From NCBI RefSeq assembly GCF_001807265.1, contig NZ_KV788407.1, positions 55,111 through 119,110 on the forward strand: a stretch of DNA of 64,000 nucleotides. Direction: 5' to 3'. Positions 8,412 to 17,870 of this stretch are shown here, one piece after another. Below the pieces are notes generated by a model that was not told the DNA's origin, did no database searches, and was given only the letters and a program-made list of their open reading frames with translations. Position numbers and translations under genes: made by a program. The stretch's first letter is position 1; each line of letters begins with the position of its first letter. The stretch is from Corynebacterium sp. HMSC05H05 (GTDB taxonomy: Bacteria > Actinomycetota > Actinomycetes > Mycobacteriales > Mycobacteriaceae).

Positions 8412-11400
8412 ATGGCCAAAAAATCCTCCTTCGTGCACCTGCATAACCACACCGAATTTTCCATGTTGGACGGCATGGCGAAGGTGGACATGCTCGCCGA
8501 CGAAGTGGTCCGTCAGGGCATGCCCGCGGTGGGCATGACCGACCACGGCAACATGTTCGGCTCGAACGCGTTCTACCGCCGCATGGTGGATGCAGGGGTC
8601 AAGCCGATCATCGGCATCGAGGCCTATATGGCACCGGAGTCCCGTTTCAACAAAAAGCGCGTGCTGTGGGGCACCCCGGATCAGAAGCGCGACGACGTTT
8701 CCGCGTCCGGCGCGTACCTGCACCAGACGATGCTGGCGGAAAACGCCACGGGCCTGCGCAACCTGTTCAAGCTGTCGTCGTTGGCCTCCTACGAGGGGCA
8801 GTTGGGCAAGTGGCCGCGCATGGACGCGGAGCTGATTGCCGAGCACGCTGACGGCATCATCGCCACCACGGGTTGCCCGTCGGGCGATGTGCAGACTCGC
8901 CTGCGCCTGGGCCAGTACGACGCGGCACTGGAGGCCGCGGCGATGTGGCAGGACATCTACGGCAAAGACAACTACTTCCTGGAGCTGATGGACCACGGCC
9001 TGCACATCGAGCGGCGCGTGCGCGAGGACCTGCTGCGTATCGGCCAGGCGCTGGATCTGCCGCCGCTGGTGACCAACGACTGCCACTACGTGCTCGAGTC
9101 CCAGGCGCCGTCGCACGAGGCGATGCTGTGCGTGCAGACCGGCAAGACCTTGCTTGACCCGGACCGCTTCAAGTTCGACGGCACCGGCTACTACATCAAG
9201 TCCGCCGAGCAGATGCGCGAACTGTGGGATTCCACGGTGCCGGACGGCTGCGACAACACCTTGTGGATCGCGGAGCGAGTCGGCGACTACGGAGAGCTGT
9301 GGGAAGAGCACCCGCACGACCGCATGCCGATCGCGGACGTGCCGGAGGGCCACACACCGACGTCGTGGCTGCGCGAGGAAGTCCTGCGCGGGTTGAAGGA
9401 GCGCTTCGACGGAGGAGAGGTCCCGGAGGAGTACCTGACGCGCGCGAGCTACGAGATCGACGTCATCGACATGAAGGGCTACCCGTCGTACTTCCTCATC
9501 GTGGCGGAGCTGATCAAGCACGCCCGCGAGATTGGCATCCGCGTCGGTCCGGGCCGTGGTTCCGCGGCAGGTTCCCTGGTCGCGTACGCGTTGACGATTA
9601 CCAACATCGACCCGATGGAGCACGGTCTGCTCTTCGAGCGATTCTTGAACCCGGAGCGTCCGTCCGCGCCGGATATCGATATCGACTTCGACGACCGCCG
9701 CCGCGGCGAGATGATCACCTACGCCGCCGAGCGCTGGGGCGAAGACAAGATCGCTCAGGTGATCACCTTCGGCACGGTGAAGACCAAGCAGGCGATTAAG
9801 GACTCGGCGAAGGTGAACTTCGGTCAGCCGGGCTTCCAGATGGCAGACCGCATCAACGGCGCGCTGCCGCCGGCGATCATGGCGAAGGACATTCCGCTGT
9901 CCGGCATCACCGATCCGGAGCACGAGCGCTACGCCGAGGCTGCGGAGGTCCGCTCGCTGATTGAGACGGATCCGGACGTGGCCAAGATCTATGAGACGGC
10001 CCGCGGCCTCGAGGGAGTGGTGCGCCAGGCGGGCGTGCACGCGTGTGCCGTGATTATGGCGTCGGTGCCGCTGATGGAGCACATCCCGATGTGGAAGCGC
10101 CCGGCGGACGGCGCGATCATCACCGGCTGGGACTACCCGGCGTGCGAGGCCATCGGCCTGCTGAAGATGGACTTCCTGGGCCTGCGTAACTTGACGGTGC
10201 TCGGCGACGCGTTGGAGAACGTGAAGAAAAACCGGGGCGAAACCATCGACCTAGAAGCACTGGACACCGACAACCAGGCGGTCTACGAACTCCTCTCGCG
10301 CGGCGACACCCTGGGCGTGTTCCAGCTGGACTCCGGCGGCATGCAGGAGCTGCTCAAGCGCATGAAGCCGACCGGCTTTAACGATATTGTCGCCTCGCTA
10401 GCGCTGTACCGCCCGGGCCCGATGGGTGTGAACGCCCACTGGGATTACGCGGACCGCAAGAACGGACGCAAGCCGATCACACCGATCCACCCGGAGCTGG
10501 AAGAGCCGCTCAAGGAGATCCTGGACGAGACCTACGGCCTGATCGTCTACCAAGAGCAGATCATGAACATCTCGCAAAAGGTGGCGAACTACACCGCTGG
10601 TCAAGCAGACGGCTTCCGCAAGGCGATGGGTAAGAAGAAGCCGGAGGTGCTGGCGAAGGAGTACGAGACATTTTCTGCCGGCATGTTCTCGAACGGCTAC
10701 TCCAAGGAAGCCGTGGATGCGCTGTGGGGCACCATCGAGCCGTTCGCGTCCTATGCGTTCAACAAGTCTCACGCCGCGGGCTACGCGCTGGTGTCCTACT
10801 GGACCGCCTACATGAAGGCGAACTACGCCGCCGAGTACATGGCTGCACTGCTGACCTCTGTGGGCGACAAGAAGGACAAGTCTGCGATCTACCTATCGGA
10901 CTGCCGCCACCTAGGCATTAGCGTGCTACAGCCGGACATCAACGAGTCCGAAGAAAACTTCATGGCTGTCGGCGAGGACATCCGTTACGGGCTTGCAGCC
11001 GTGCGCAACGTCGGCGTGGAAGTGGTGGAGTCCATCAAGAAGACCAGGAAGGAAAAGGGAGCCTTCACCAGCTTCTCCGACTACCTGGACAAGATCGAGC
11101 TTGCGGCCTGCAACAAGCGAATTACTGAATCACTGATCAAGGCCGGCGCGTTCGACTCGCTGGAGCACCCGCGTAAGGGGCTCATGCTCATTCAGGAAGA
11201 TGCGGTTGACTCTGTCCTTGCCACAAAGAAGGCGGCGGACAAGGGACAGTTCGACCTCTTCGCCGGCTTCGGTGGGGAAGAAGGTGCCGACAACTCCGCG
11301 TTCACCATCGAGGTACCTGACGACGAATGGGACCGAAAACACAAGCTCGCACTGGAGCGCGAGATGCTCGGCCTGTACGTCTCCGGCCACCCGCTCGACG

Positions 11401-11972
11401 GCTTCGAGGAGGCCATCGACGCGCAGACGGACACGCAGCTGACCACAATCCTGTCCGGCGAGATGCGCAACGGGGCAGAGGTGACCATCGGCGGGCTGAT
11501 CTCTTCCGTGGACCGCCGCTTCTCCAAGAAGGACGGCTCGCCGTGGGCGATTGTCACCATTGAGGACCACCACGGCGCCCAGGTGGACGTACTGCTGTTT
11601 AATAAGGTGTACGCGCTGGTCGCTCCGCAGATCGTGGAGGACAACATCATCCTGGTCAAGGCGCACGTGTCCATCCGGGACGACCGCATGAGCCTGTTCG
11701 GCGACGACGTGAAGGTGCCTGAGCTCGGCCCCGGCAACGGTGCGGGCCTGCCGCTGCGTCTGACCATGCGCACCGACCAGTGCACGGCAGAAAACATCGC
11801 GAAACTCAAGGGCGTGCTGGTGAACAACGCCGGCGATTCCGACGTGTACCTGAACCTGGTCAACGGCGACCACAGTCAGCTGATGATCCTGGGCGACCAC
11901 CTGCGTGTGAACCGATCCGCCAGCTTGATGGGCGATTTGAAGGCGACCCTGGGTGCCGGGATCTTGGGCTAG
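8412..11972 (+). CDS. dnaE: DNA polymerase III alpha subunit
   Basis: A 1186-residue replicative polymerase, the catalytic subunit of the chromosomal replicase. The N-terminal PHP domain begins with [15 protein letters not shown], and the [10 protein letters not shown] block is near residues 382-392. The palm-domain catalytic aspartates are in [12 protein letters not shown], near residue 420. A C-terminal OB-fold region ([15 protein letters not shown]) follows. Length is normal for the DnaE1 type. The start is set by the TAAGAT box. A hairpin follows the stop. Confidence 0.97.
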   Translation: MAKKSSFVHLHNHTEFSMLDGMAKVDMLADEVVRQGMPAVGMTDHGNMFGSNAFYRRMVDAGVKPIIGIEAYMAPESRFNKKRVLWGTPDQKRDDVSASGAYLHQTMLAENATGLRNLFKLSSLASYEGQLGKWPRMDAELIAEHADGIIATTGCPSGDVQTRLRLGQYDAALEAAAMWQDIYGKDNYFLELMDHGLHIERRVREDLLRIGQALDLPPLVTNDCHYVLESQAPSHEAMLCVQTGKTLLDPDRFKFDGTGYYIKSAEQMRELWDSTVPDGCDNTLWIAERVGDYGELWEEHPHDRMPIADVPEGHTPTSWLREEVLRGLKERFDGGEVPEEYLTRASYEIDVIDMKGYPSYFLIVAELIKHAREIGIRVGPGRGSAAGSLVAYALTITNIDPMEHGLLFERFLNPERPSAPDIDIDFDDRRRGEMITYAAERWGEDKIAQVITFGTVKTKQAIKDSAKVNFGQPGFQMADRINGALPPAIMAKDIPLSGITDPEHERYAEAAEVRSLIETDPDVAKIYETARGLEGVVRQAGVHACAVIMASVPLMEHIPMWKRPADGAIITGWDYPACEAIGLLKMDFLGLRNLTVLGDALENVKKNRGETIDLEALDTDNQAVYELLSRGDTLGVFQLDSGGMQELLKRMKPTGFNDIVASLALYRPGPMGVNAHWDYADRKNGRKPITPIHPELEEPLKEILDETYGLIVYQEQIMNISQKVANYTAGQADGFRKAMGKKKPEVLAKEYETFSAGMFSNGYSKEAVDALWGTIEPFASYAFNKSHAAGYALVSYWTAYMKANYAAEYMAALLTSVGDKKDKSAIYLSDCRHLGISVLQPDINESEENFMAVGEDIRYGLAAVRNVGVEVVESIKKTRKEKGAFTSFSDYLDKIELAACNKRITESLIKAGAFDSLEHPRKGLMLIQEDAVDSVLATKKAADKGQFDLFAGFGGEEGADNSAFTIEVPDDEWDRKHKLALEREMLGLYVSGHPLDGFEEAIDAQTDTQLTTILSGEMRNGAEVTIGGLISSVDRRFSKKDGSPWAIVTIEDHHGAQVDVLLFNKVYALVAPQIVEDNIILVKAHVSIRDDRMSLFGDDVKVPELGPGNGAGLPLRLTMRTDQCTAENIAKLKGVLVNNAGDSDVYLNLVNGDHSQLMILGDHLRVNRSASLMGDLKATLGAGILG

Positions 11973-11996
11973 CGTCTGGCCCTAGAGAAGCGGAAA

Positions 11997-12022
11997 GCCC
12001 GTCCGGTGGGGACCGGACGGGC
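11997..12022. terminator. Hairpin between dnaE and the convergent exported-protein gene
   Basis: A perfect 10-bp inverted repeat (GCCCGTCCGG / CCGGACGGGC) with a 6-base loop lies between the convergent stops of dnaE and the gene ending at 12046. There is no long T-run on either side, only TTT on the minus strand after the stem. It is probably a bidirectional terminator. Confidence 0.7.
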
Positions 12023-12045
12023 GCTCGGCTTGCGAGAAAGCAGCT

Positions 12046-12555
12046 CTACTTATTCGAGCCTGCCATCTTCTTGAGGCTCTCCTTCAGGCCTGGGACTGCG
12101 CCCACGACCACCATGATGGAGCTGATCGCCGCTGCGAGTGCGGTGACCCACAGCGAGATCTTGCCGATCACTTCGAGCGCCTGATCCTCGTAGGAGGACG
12201 GCTGCAGCCATGCCGGTGGGGTGTAGGTCGCCGTCGGGGTGTTGGTTACGACGTTCGTGCCGGTCGGCTTCTCCTTTTCGGTAGTTGCCGGGGTGGTGGT
12301 AGCCGGGGTGGTGGTGCCGGTCGGCTCAACCACCGACGGGCCCTCCTTGGTGGGGGCCGGCTCGTCAGCACTGGTAGGCGTCGTCGTAGAGGTGGCGGTC
12401 GTCTCAGATTCCTTAGTGGCCGAGGTAGTCGGCTCTGCGGTATTGGACGTGGTCGTCGTCGAAGTATCAGCTTCGGCGGCGGCTGCGGCCCCCGCGAGGG
12501 AGCCGGCTGCGATAGCGGTGGCCGCGAAGGACACGGCTACGAAACGGGACTTCAT
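12046..12555 (-). CDS. Exported Thr-rich protein with C-terminal hydrophobic segment
   Basis: A 169-residue protein with a signal peptide (MKSRFVAVSFAATAIAAGSLAGAAAAA). A Thr/Ser/Glu/Pro-rich linker covers about residues 30-110. A C-terminal hydrophobic stretch (ISLWVTALAAAISSIMVVVGAV) ends in a short basic tail GLKESLKKMAGSNK. A GAGGAAGG ribosome site lies upstream of ATG 12555. The design suggests a surface protein held by its C-terminal helix in the cytoplasmic membrane or mycomembrane. No family recognised. It is followed downstream by the hairpin and shares its layout with the next two genes upstream. Confidence 0.75.
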   Translation of the reverse strand: MKSRFVAVSFAATAIAAGSLAGAAAAAEADTSTTTTSNTAEPTTSATKESETTATSTTTPTSADEPAPTKEGPSVVEPTGTTTPATTTPATTEKEKPTGTNVVTNTPTATYTPPAWLQPSSYEDQALEVIGKISLWVTALAAAISSIMVVVGAVPGLKESLKKMAGSNK

Positions 12556-12591
12556 TGATTGACCTTCCTCAGGCGAAAGAGAGTTGGTGGA

Positions 12592-13128
12592 TTAGAAGGG
12601 GAGGTTCGGAAGCTGGAAGTTGGGCAGCTGAACCTTCGGGGTGTGCAGGTGCGGCAGACCCAGGCCGAACTGAGCGTTGACCATGTCGATGATCTTGTTC
12701 GCACCGCGCGGGTCGGAGAACACGATCAGGGTGGTGGTCAGCACAGCACCCAGGGTGCCGGAGAAGATGCCGACGATGGTGCCCTGGGAGGAGCCGGAGC
12801 TCTTCTGCTCCGGCTTCGGAGCCGGGGTGGTCGGCTGAGTCGGCTCGGTCGGGGTGGTCGGCTGAGTCGGCTCGGTCGGCTCAGTCGGGGTGGTCGGCTG
12901 AGTCGACTCGGTCGGCTGAGTCGGCTCGTCGGTCGGCTCAGACGGGGTGGTGGTCTCGCTGGCCGGCTCAGACGGGGGGGTGGTCTCGCTGGCCGGCTCA
13001 GACGGGGTGGTGGTCACCGTAGCGGTTTCGGTGGTCGTAGCTGCAGTGTTCTCCTGAGCCATCGCCGGGACGGTGGCCAGGGACAAAGCGGTTGCGGCAG
13101 CCACGGCTGCAGTGGAAATGCGCTTCAT
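12592..13128 (-). CDS. Exported Thr/Pro repeat protein with C-terminal hydrophobic segment
   Basis: A 178-residue protein with a signal peptide (MKRISTAAVAAATALSLATVPAMA). Residues about 40-105 form a low-complexity region built from repeats of the type EPTQPTTPT and SEPASETTTP. A hydrophobic segment (IVGIFSGTLGAVLTTTLIVF) and a tail ending LPNFQLPNLPF follow. A GAGGAGA ribosome site precedes ATG 13128. The underlying DNA repeats (about 12830-13015) include a run of seven G at 12974-12980 that could change length by slippage. No known family. Only 36 bases separate it from the 169-residue gene, so the two may be cotranscribed. Confidence 0.75.
   Translation of the reverse strand: MKRISTAAVAAATALSLATVPAMAQENTAATTTETATVTTTPSEPASETTPPSEPASETTTPSEPTDEPTQPTESTQPTTPTEPTEPTQPTTPTEPTQPTTPAPKPEQKSSGSSQGTIVGIFSGTLGAVLTTTLIVFSDPRGANKIIDMVNAQFGLGLPHLHTPKVQLPNFQLPNLPF
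12830..13015. repeat. Low-complexity coding repeats with a G7 tract
   Basis: Direct repeats inside the 178-residue gene: GTCGGCTGAGTCGGCTC-type units at about 12830-12935, then units of about 30 bases built on CTCGCTGGCCGGCTCAGACGGGG at about 12938-13015. One unit has seven G where the others have four, at 12974-12980. Confidence 0.7.
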
Positions 13129-13202
13129 ATGTTCTCTTATTCTCCTCGTAGAAGATCCAAAACAGTCGATGCGGACGCTGTGCCCGACATGACACCCCGA
13201 TG

Positions 13203-13215
13203 AACCTAGCAGGTT
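13203..13215. promoter_or_regulatory. Small inverted repeat upstream of the 178-residue gene
   Basis: AACCT-AGC-AGGTT is an imperfect palindrome about 80 bases upstream of the gene at 13128. It lies in the non-coding gap 13129-13282, followed on the minus strand by TAGGTT, a possible -10 box. It could be an operator; the role is a guess. Confidence 0.3.
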
Positions 13216-13282
13216 TAGGGTTAAAAATGTAGTGAAGCAACGGTCTTTATTTCATGGACAAACGTTGCCCGTCTGCGCGGGT

Positions 13283-15157
13283 TTACCTGGCAAACACCGA
13301 GCTCATAACGTTTCCGAGCGCGCCAAGCGCACCGATAACCAGCGCGACAGCGGAAAGTGCGATTGCGATCACACCGCCCTTGGAAAGGGAGCTGCCGGCA
13401 CCGTCGGCGCCGGGTTGAGCGGGCTCGGCTGGCTCAGCCGGTGCCTCGACGAGCGAGTCCACCTGGAACACGGTGGTGGTGCCTGAAACCTCGTTACCAA
13501 CGATCAGGAGGTTCTCGCCGTTCGGGGAGTCCTTCGCCGGCACAAAGGTCAGGCCCTCGGCGCCCAAGTCGCCGACCTTGTCCAAGCCGGCCTTCACGGC
13601 GTCGTCGCCTTCCTCGGCGAGCTCCTCCATATTGATGGAGAAGTCGCGGTTGTTGATGTATGCGGTGTAGGCCGGCGTCGCCGGGTCAGTGATGTCGTAG
13701 ACCATCACGCCGCCGAGGCGCTCAAAGCCGATGAACGCGTAGGTCCGGCCGTTGATCTCGCCGACCGTGACGCCCTCCGGCTCCGGGCCCTTGTCGTCGG
13801 AGCGGGACTCGAACTCATTTTCCGTGTGGTTGGTGTTGAAGTACTCCGGCAGAAGCTTCGCGGTGATCTCCTCGAACTCGGCGCCGGAGTCGAACACGCG
13901 CTTGCCGTCGGCAGTGAAGATGGAGAAGCTGCGGCCTCCGTAGGTGTAGAGGTCCTCGTAGCAGTTCTTCTCCTCGTTCAGGCCGAATGCGGTGGTGATC
14001 TTCAACCGGCCCGCGTTCTCGTCCTGCTGGAACTCCTCGATCTCGGCTGCGGTCATCCCGGCGTAGCCCTCGCAGATCGGGGCCACCTTCTTGCCGCCCA
14101 GCTTCTTGATGCGCTCTTCCTCGGAGTAGGCCTCCCAGTCGCGGGCGTCGCCCTCGTTGGCGGTGACCAAGTAGGTGGTGCCGTCAACCTCGTAGGCGGC
14201 AATCGAGTCCGGCTGCAGGATGCTCTTGACCGGCGCGGTGCGGATGTTGATCTTGTCGTCCTTGTCGGAGATGTCCATGGGCACCTCGCGGCGGTCGGTG
14301 TAGCCCAGCGGCCACACGTCCTCGACGGTGGCAGAGGCGATGTCCACCACAGCCACGGCATTGTTTTCCTGCAGCGTGACGTACGCCTTGTCGCCTGCGA
14401 CTGCGATGTACTCCGGCTCGAGGTTCTGCGCCTCGGTCGTGGAGGCGCCCACCTGGCCGTAGATGTGCACGCCCTTGTCTGCCAGGGTGCCCTCGAAGGC
14501 GCGGAAGTCGGCGGTGCGCACGTCGGCCTGCGTTGCGGCCTCAACAGCAGCAGGCAGCGTGACGACGGCTACGCTGCCCTCCGGATCAACCGAGTAATCC
14601 TCAGCAGGCTCGCCCTCGTTCGCCACCAGCGCGTAGTCGCCCTCCGGGGTGATGGTGACCATGTCCGGCAGGGCGCCGACGCCGACGCGGCCGAGCACGG
14701 CGCCCAGATTGTCGGCGCCGGCGTCGAAGAAGATCAGCTCGCCAGCATCGGTTTTGTTCTCCGGTTCGACGGTGGCCACCGCGAGGCCGTCGTTACGCAC
14801 GGCGACGGAGTTAATGGTGGTGTTCTCGCCGCCGGAGACCTCGCCGACCTTCGTGGGCTTGGCGGGGTCGGCCGCGTCGAGGACGTCGATCTTGCCGGAC
14901 AGTGCGTTGACGGTGAGGATGCGCTTCGAAGCGGCGTGGAAAGCGACGATTTCGGCGGCGGACTTCTCAAACGCGCCAGCGCCGTAGGAGCCCAGCACCG
15001 AGATGTCGGCGGTGGCACCGTCGGCAACATCCTTCACCGGTTCCGCAACAACGGCGGCGGTTGCCGGGGAGACAAAGCCGAGGGTGAGAGCGGTAGCGCA
15101 CGCGGCGGCGATGCCGGTGCGGGAAAGGCCGGTGCGAGAAAGAGGGTGTCCGTTCAT
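13283..15157 (-). CDS. Choice-of-anchor I family surface protein
   Basis: A 624-residue exported protein. Signal peptide at residues 1-34, then a long beta-propeller-like domain. Typical blocks include AFHAASKRILTVNALSGKIDV, LEPEYIAVAGDKAYVTLQENNAVAVVDI, RDWEAYSEEERI, YGGRSFSIF and GPEPEGVTVGEI. This corresponds to the family named choice-of-anchor I, often annotated as alkaline-phosphatase-like. A Pro/Glu/Ala spacer leads to a C-terminal membrane helix (GGVIAIALSAVALVIGALGALGNV) and a short tail. Substrate is unknown. It is first of three minus-strand genes with a similar C-terminal anchor. Confidence 0.85.
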   Translation of the reverse strand: MNGHPLSRTGLSRTGIAAACATALTLGFVSPATAAVVAEPVKDVADGATADISVLGSYGAGAFEKSAAEIVAFHAASKRILTVNALSGKIDVLDAADPAKPTKVGEVSGGENTTINSVAVRNDGLAVATVEPENKTDAGELIFFDAGADNLGAVLGRVGVGALPDMVTITPEGDYALVANEGEPAEDYSVDPEGSVAVVTLPAAVEAATQADVRTADFRAFEGTLADKGVHIYGQVGASTTEAQNLEPEYIAVAGDKAYVTLQENNAVAVVDIASATVEDVWPLGYTDRREVPMDISDKDDKINIRTAPVKSILQPDSIAAYEVDGTTYLVTANEGDARDWEAYSEEERIKKLGGKKVAPICEGYAGMTAAEIEEFQQDENAGRLKITTAFGLNEEKNCYEDLYTYGGRSFSIFTADGKRVFDSGAEFEEITAKLLPEYFNTNHTENEFESRSDDKGPEPEGVTVGEINGRTYAFIGFERLGGVMVYDITDPATPAYTAYINNRDFSINMEELAEEGDDAVKAGLDKVGDLGAEGLTFVPAKDSPNGENLLIVGNEVSGTTTVFQVDSLVEAPAEPAEPAQPGADGAGSSLSKGGVIAIALSAVALVIGALGALGNVMSSVFAR

Positions 15158-15269
15158 GGGGGAACCTTTCGGGGAGGCTGCAAAAACTAATACGTGAGCA
15201 TGTGTACAGCCTGAAGGTGGGCGCGAAGTTACGGTGAGGTGAAGGGGGAGTGAACGAGTGGGGCAGTTG

Positions 15270-15275
15270 TAGACT
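15270..15275 (+). promoter_or_regulatory. -10 box of ilvA, leaderless start
   Basis: TAGACT lies 8 nt before the ATG at 15284 and no SD is present, so the transcript probably begins at the start codon. There is then no 5' leader for an attenuator. Confidence 0.6.
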
Positions 15276-15283
15276 CGCTAACC

Positions 15284-16585
15284 ATGCGCACAGCCACACC
15301 GAACACGTCCGACTCCGCCTTCCAGGAAGTCCACGCAGCCGACATCCGGTTTGCGCAGGGCCGGATCTCATCGGTGATTTCGCCGACCCCGCTGCAGTAT
15401 TGCCCGCGCCTGTCGGAGCAGCACGGGGTGGAGGTATACCTCAAGCGCGAGGACCTGCAGGACGTGCGTTCCTACAAGATCCGCGGCGCCTACTACGGCA
15501 TCTCCCGGTTGAGTGAAGACGCCCGCGCTGCCGGGGTCGTGGCGGCGTCTGCCGGCAACCATGCCCAAGGCGTGGCCTACGCCTGCCGCGCGATGGGCAT
15601 CCAGGGCAAGATCTTCGTGCCCAAGCCCACCCCAAAGCAGAAGCGCGACCGTATCCGCGTCCACGGCGGCGACGCCATTGAACTTGTGATTACCGGCAAC
15701 ACTTTTGATGAGGCCGCGCAGGCCGCCCGCGAGGACGCCGCGGCGCGCGGAGCGACGGTGATTGAGCCGTTCGACTCCCGCGACACGGTGATCGGCCAAG
15801 GCACCGTCGCCGCCGAAATCGTGGCGCAGCTAGCCAGCATGGGCAAGGAGCTGGACTCCGTGCTGGTGCCGGTGGGCGGCGGCGGGCTCATCTCCGGCGT
15901 GATGTCCTACCTCGCCGACATGTCCCCGGCGACAAAGGTGGTTGGGGTGGAGCCGAAAGGTGCGGCGTCGCTAGGCGCGGCACGTGATGCGGGCGAACCT
16001 GTCACCCTTGAAGACATTGATCCCTTTGTGGACGGTGCCGCGGTCAAACGCATCGGCGACATCCCCTGGCAGGTGTTCAACGCTCACCGAGATGCCACCG
16101 GACTGTTCGCTGTGGACGAAGGCGCGGTGTGCACCGAGATGCTCGGGCTCTACCAGAACGAAGGAATCATCGCCGAGCCGGCCGGCGCGCTTTCCGTGGC
16201 GGGCCTCGGGCTGGCGCAGCTGGCGCCCGGCTCGACTGTGGTGTGCATCATCTCGGGCGGCAACAACGACGTGCTGCGCTACGCCGAAGTCATGGAACGC
16301 TCCATGGTGCACCGGGGTCTGCGCCACTACTTCTTGGTCAACTTCCCGCAGGAGGCCGGCCAGCTGCGCCACTTCCTCAACGACATCCTCGGGGAGGAAG
16401 ACGACATCGTCCTGTTCGAGTACCTGAAAAAGAACAACCGGGAAACCGGCGCCGCCCTCGTAGGCATCGAACTCGCCCACTCGGAGGACCTCACCCGGCT
16501 GCTGGAGCGCATGGACGCCTCGCCGATTGGGTGCCGCCGCCTCGAACCCGGTACGCCGGAGTACGACTACATCGTTGCGGGCTAA
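15284..16585 (+). CDS. ilvA: Threonine ammonia-lyase (threonine dehydratase)
   Basis: A 433-residue PLP enzyme that converts threonine to 2-oxobutyrate, the first step of isoleucine synthesis. The PLP lysine lies in VRSYKIRGAYYG (about residues 64-75) and the glycine-rich phosphate loop in VGGGGLISG. The segment CIISGGNNDVLRY separates the catalytic domain from a single C-terminal ACT-like regulatory domain (HYFLVNFPQEAGQLRHFL). One regulatory domain and this length fit the corynebacterial enzyme, which is shorter than the E. coli one. The YigZ gene follows 4 bases later. Confidence 0.95.
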   Translation: MRTATPNTSDSAFQEVHAADIRFAQGRISSVISPTPLQYCPRLSEQHGVEVYLKREDLQDVRSYKIRGAYYGISRLSEDARAAGVVAASAGNHAQGVAYACRAMGIQGKIFVPKPTPKQKRDRIRVHGGDAIELVITGNTFDEAAQAAREDAAARGATVIEPFDSRDTVIGQGTVAAEIVAQLASMGKELDSVLVPVGGGGLISGVMSYLADMSPATKVVGVEPKGAASLGAARDAGEPVTLEDIDPFVDGAAVKRIGDIPWQVFNAHRDATGLFAVDEGAVCTEMLGLYQNEGIIAEPAGALSVAGLGLAQLAPGSTVVCIISGGNNDVLRYAEVMERSMVHRGLRHYFLVNFPQEAGQLRHFLNDILGEEDDIVLFEYLKKNNRETGAALVGIELAHSEDLTRLLERMDASPIGCRRLEPGTPEYDYIVAG

Positions 16586-16589
16586 GCCG

Positions 16590-17231
16590 ATGGAGCAGTC
16601 ATACGCCCGCCCCGCGGATGAACTTGTCACCCACGAGTTCGAGGTCAAGCGCTCCCGCTTCATCGGCTGGATTGCCCGCGCGACCACCGAGGAGGAAGCG
16701 CGCGAAGTGATCAACGCCGCGCGCGAGGAGTACCCGGATGCGCGCCACCACTGCTCCGCGTTCATCGTGCACCAAGACGCCGCGCAGCCCATCGAGCGCT
16801 CCTCGGACGACGGTGAGCCGTCCGGCACCGCCGGCAAACCCATGCTGGAGGTGCTCAAAGGCTCCGGCATGCAAGACGTGGTGGCGGTTGCGATCCGCTA
16901 CTTCGGCGGCATCAAGCTCGGCACCGGCGGGCTGGTCAGCGCCTACACCGAATCCGTGGCTGACACGCTCGAGCACGTCACCCGCGTCACGCGCGAGGTC
17001 CGCGAGCTCGGCACCGTGGATTTCCCCCACGCGGAGGCCGGTCGCATCGAGTCCGAGCTGCGCGCTGCGGGCATCGACGTCGTGGACGTGGAATACGGGC
17101 GCGCCGCCACCTACACCCTGGCGTTCGAGCCGGGGGAGCGCGAGCGTGTGGACGCGCTGTTGGCCGCCGCCACCCACGGCGGCGCCGAGATGAAAGAGGC
17201 TGGCTACCGCTGGGTCGAACGCGGCGCGTAA
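16590..17231 (+). CDS. YigZ/IMPACT family protein
   Basis: A 213-residue member of the UPF0029 (YigZ/IMPACT) family. The signature SDDGEPSGTAGKP is near residues 72-84, after RHHCSAFIV. The second half has the ferredoxin-like C-terminal domain of bacterial members. The molecular function is not established. The ATG at 16590 is chosen: it lies 4 bases after the ilvA stop and starts at the family's usual N-terminus (MEQSYARPADE). The longer frame starting at 16527 would overlap ilvA by 59 bases. Likely cotranscribed with ilvA. Confidence 0.88.
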   Translation: MEQSYARPADELVTHEFEVKRSRFIGWIARATTEEEAREVINAAREEYPDARHHCSAFIVHQDAAQPIERSSDDGEPSGTAGKPMLEVLKGSGMQDVVAVAIRYFGGIKLGTGGLVSAYTESVADTLEHVTRVTREVRELGTVDFPHAEAGRIESELRAAGIDVVDVEYGRAATYTLAFEPGERERVDALLAAATHGGAEMKEAGYRWVERGA

Positions 17232-17236
17232 GGCGC

Positions 17237-17242
17237 TACACT
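17237..17242 (+). promoter_or_regulatory. -10 box, leaderless start of the 77-residue membrane protein
   Basis: TACACT lies 8 nt upstream of the ATG at 17251, immediately after the YigZ stop. Confidence 0.55.
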
Positions 17243-17250
17243 TAGACCCC

Positions 17251-17484
17251 ATGACGATGCAGCCGCGCCCCAATGACCCGATCGCACAGCGCAAGGCCGC
17301 CGTGCGCCAGTACTCCCGCAACGCCGTCCTGTGGGCCGGCGGCGGCGTAGCCGGAGGCATCGCGTTCGGCCTGATTTTCGGTTCCTGGACCTTCCTGTTC
17401 CTCGGACTCGTAGTCGCCGTTGCAGGCGGGTTCACCAACTGGAACAAGGTCCAGCGAATCGTCAACCACAAGGACCAGTACTAG
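17251..17484 (+). CDS. Small membrane protein, unknown
   Basis: A 77-residue protein with two adjacent hydrophobic segments (VLWAGGGVAGGIAFGLIFG and TFLFLGLVVAVAGGF) between a polar N-terminus and a basic C-terminus ending HKDQY, so both ends probably face the same side. No family recognised. It lies between YigZ and the S4 protein with its own TACACT promoter. The next start codon is one base after its stop. Confidence 0.7.
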   Translation: MTMQPRPNDPIAQRKAAVRQYSRNAVLWAGGGVAGGIAFGLIFGSWTFLFLGLVVAVAGGFTNWNKVQRIVNHKDQY

Positions 17485-17485
17485 T

Positions 17486-17869
17486 TTGACCCAGCCAACC
17501 ATGGCGGCGGTGCGCATCGACGCCTGGCTGTGGGCCGTGCGCATCTTCAAAACCCGCAGCCAAGCCGCGGACGCCGTGCGCGCCGGGCACGTCAAAATCG
17601 ACGGCAAAGCCGTTAAACCGGCCCAGCAGGTCGTGCCGGGGGAGACGGTGCGCGTGTGGAAGGACCACCGCGAGTACATCCTTGAGGTGGCCGCGACTGT
17701 GAGCAAGCGCGTCGGCGCGCCGATTGCCCGCTCCTGCTACATCGACCACTCGCCGCCGCCCCCGCCGCGCGAGCTGTTTGCGGCCCCGCCGGTGCGCGAC
17801 CGCGGCACGGGCAGGCCGACGAAGAAGGAGCGCCGCGAGATCGACCGGCTGATGGGCCGGCGCAAGTAA
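17486..17869 (+). CDS. S4-domain RNA-binding protein, Hsp15-like
   Basis: A 127-residue basic protein. The S4 RNA-binding domain covers about residues 8-60 (RIDAWLWAVRIFKTRSQAADA ... GHVKIDG). It matches the ribosome-associated heat-shock protein Hsp15 family, which in E. coli rescues stalled 50S subunits. The C-terminus is Pro- and Arg-rich, ending in ERREIDRLMGRRK. TTG at 17486 is chosen because AAGGA lies 11 bases upstream; the ATG at 17501 (MAAVRIDAWL) is an equally reasonable start. It is convergent with relS, with one base between the stops. Confidence 0.85.
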   Translation: MTQPTMAAVRIDAWLWAVRIFKTRSQAADAVRAGHVKIDGKAVKPAQQVVPGETVRVWKDHREYILEVAATVSKRVGAPIARSCYIDHSPPPPPRELFAAPPVRDRGTGRPTKKERREIDRLMGRRK

Positions 17870-17870
17870 C

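Noticed and set aside
7830..10082. Minus-strand open frame of 750 codons opposite dnaE
   Set aside because: Antisense shadow of the permease and dnaE; no recognisable protein features.
13203..13215. Transcription attenuator for the exported-protein gene
   Set aside because: Only a 5-bp stem, no T-run in the right orientation; kept only as a weak operator candidate.
15158..15283. ilvA attenuator or T-box leader
   Set aside because: No leader peptide rich in Ile/Val/Leu or T-box motif is present, and the promoter is directly at the start codon.
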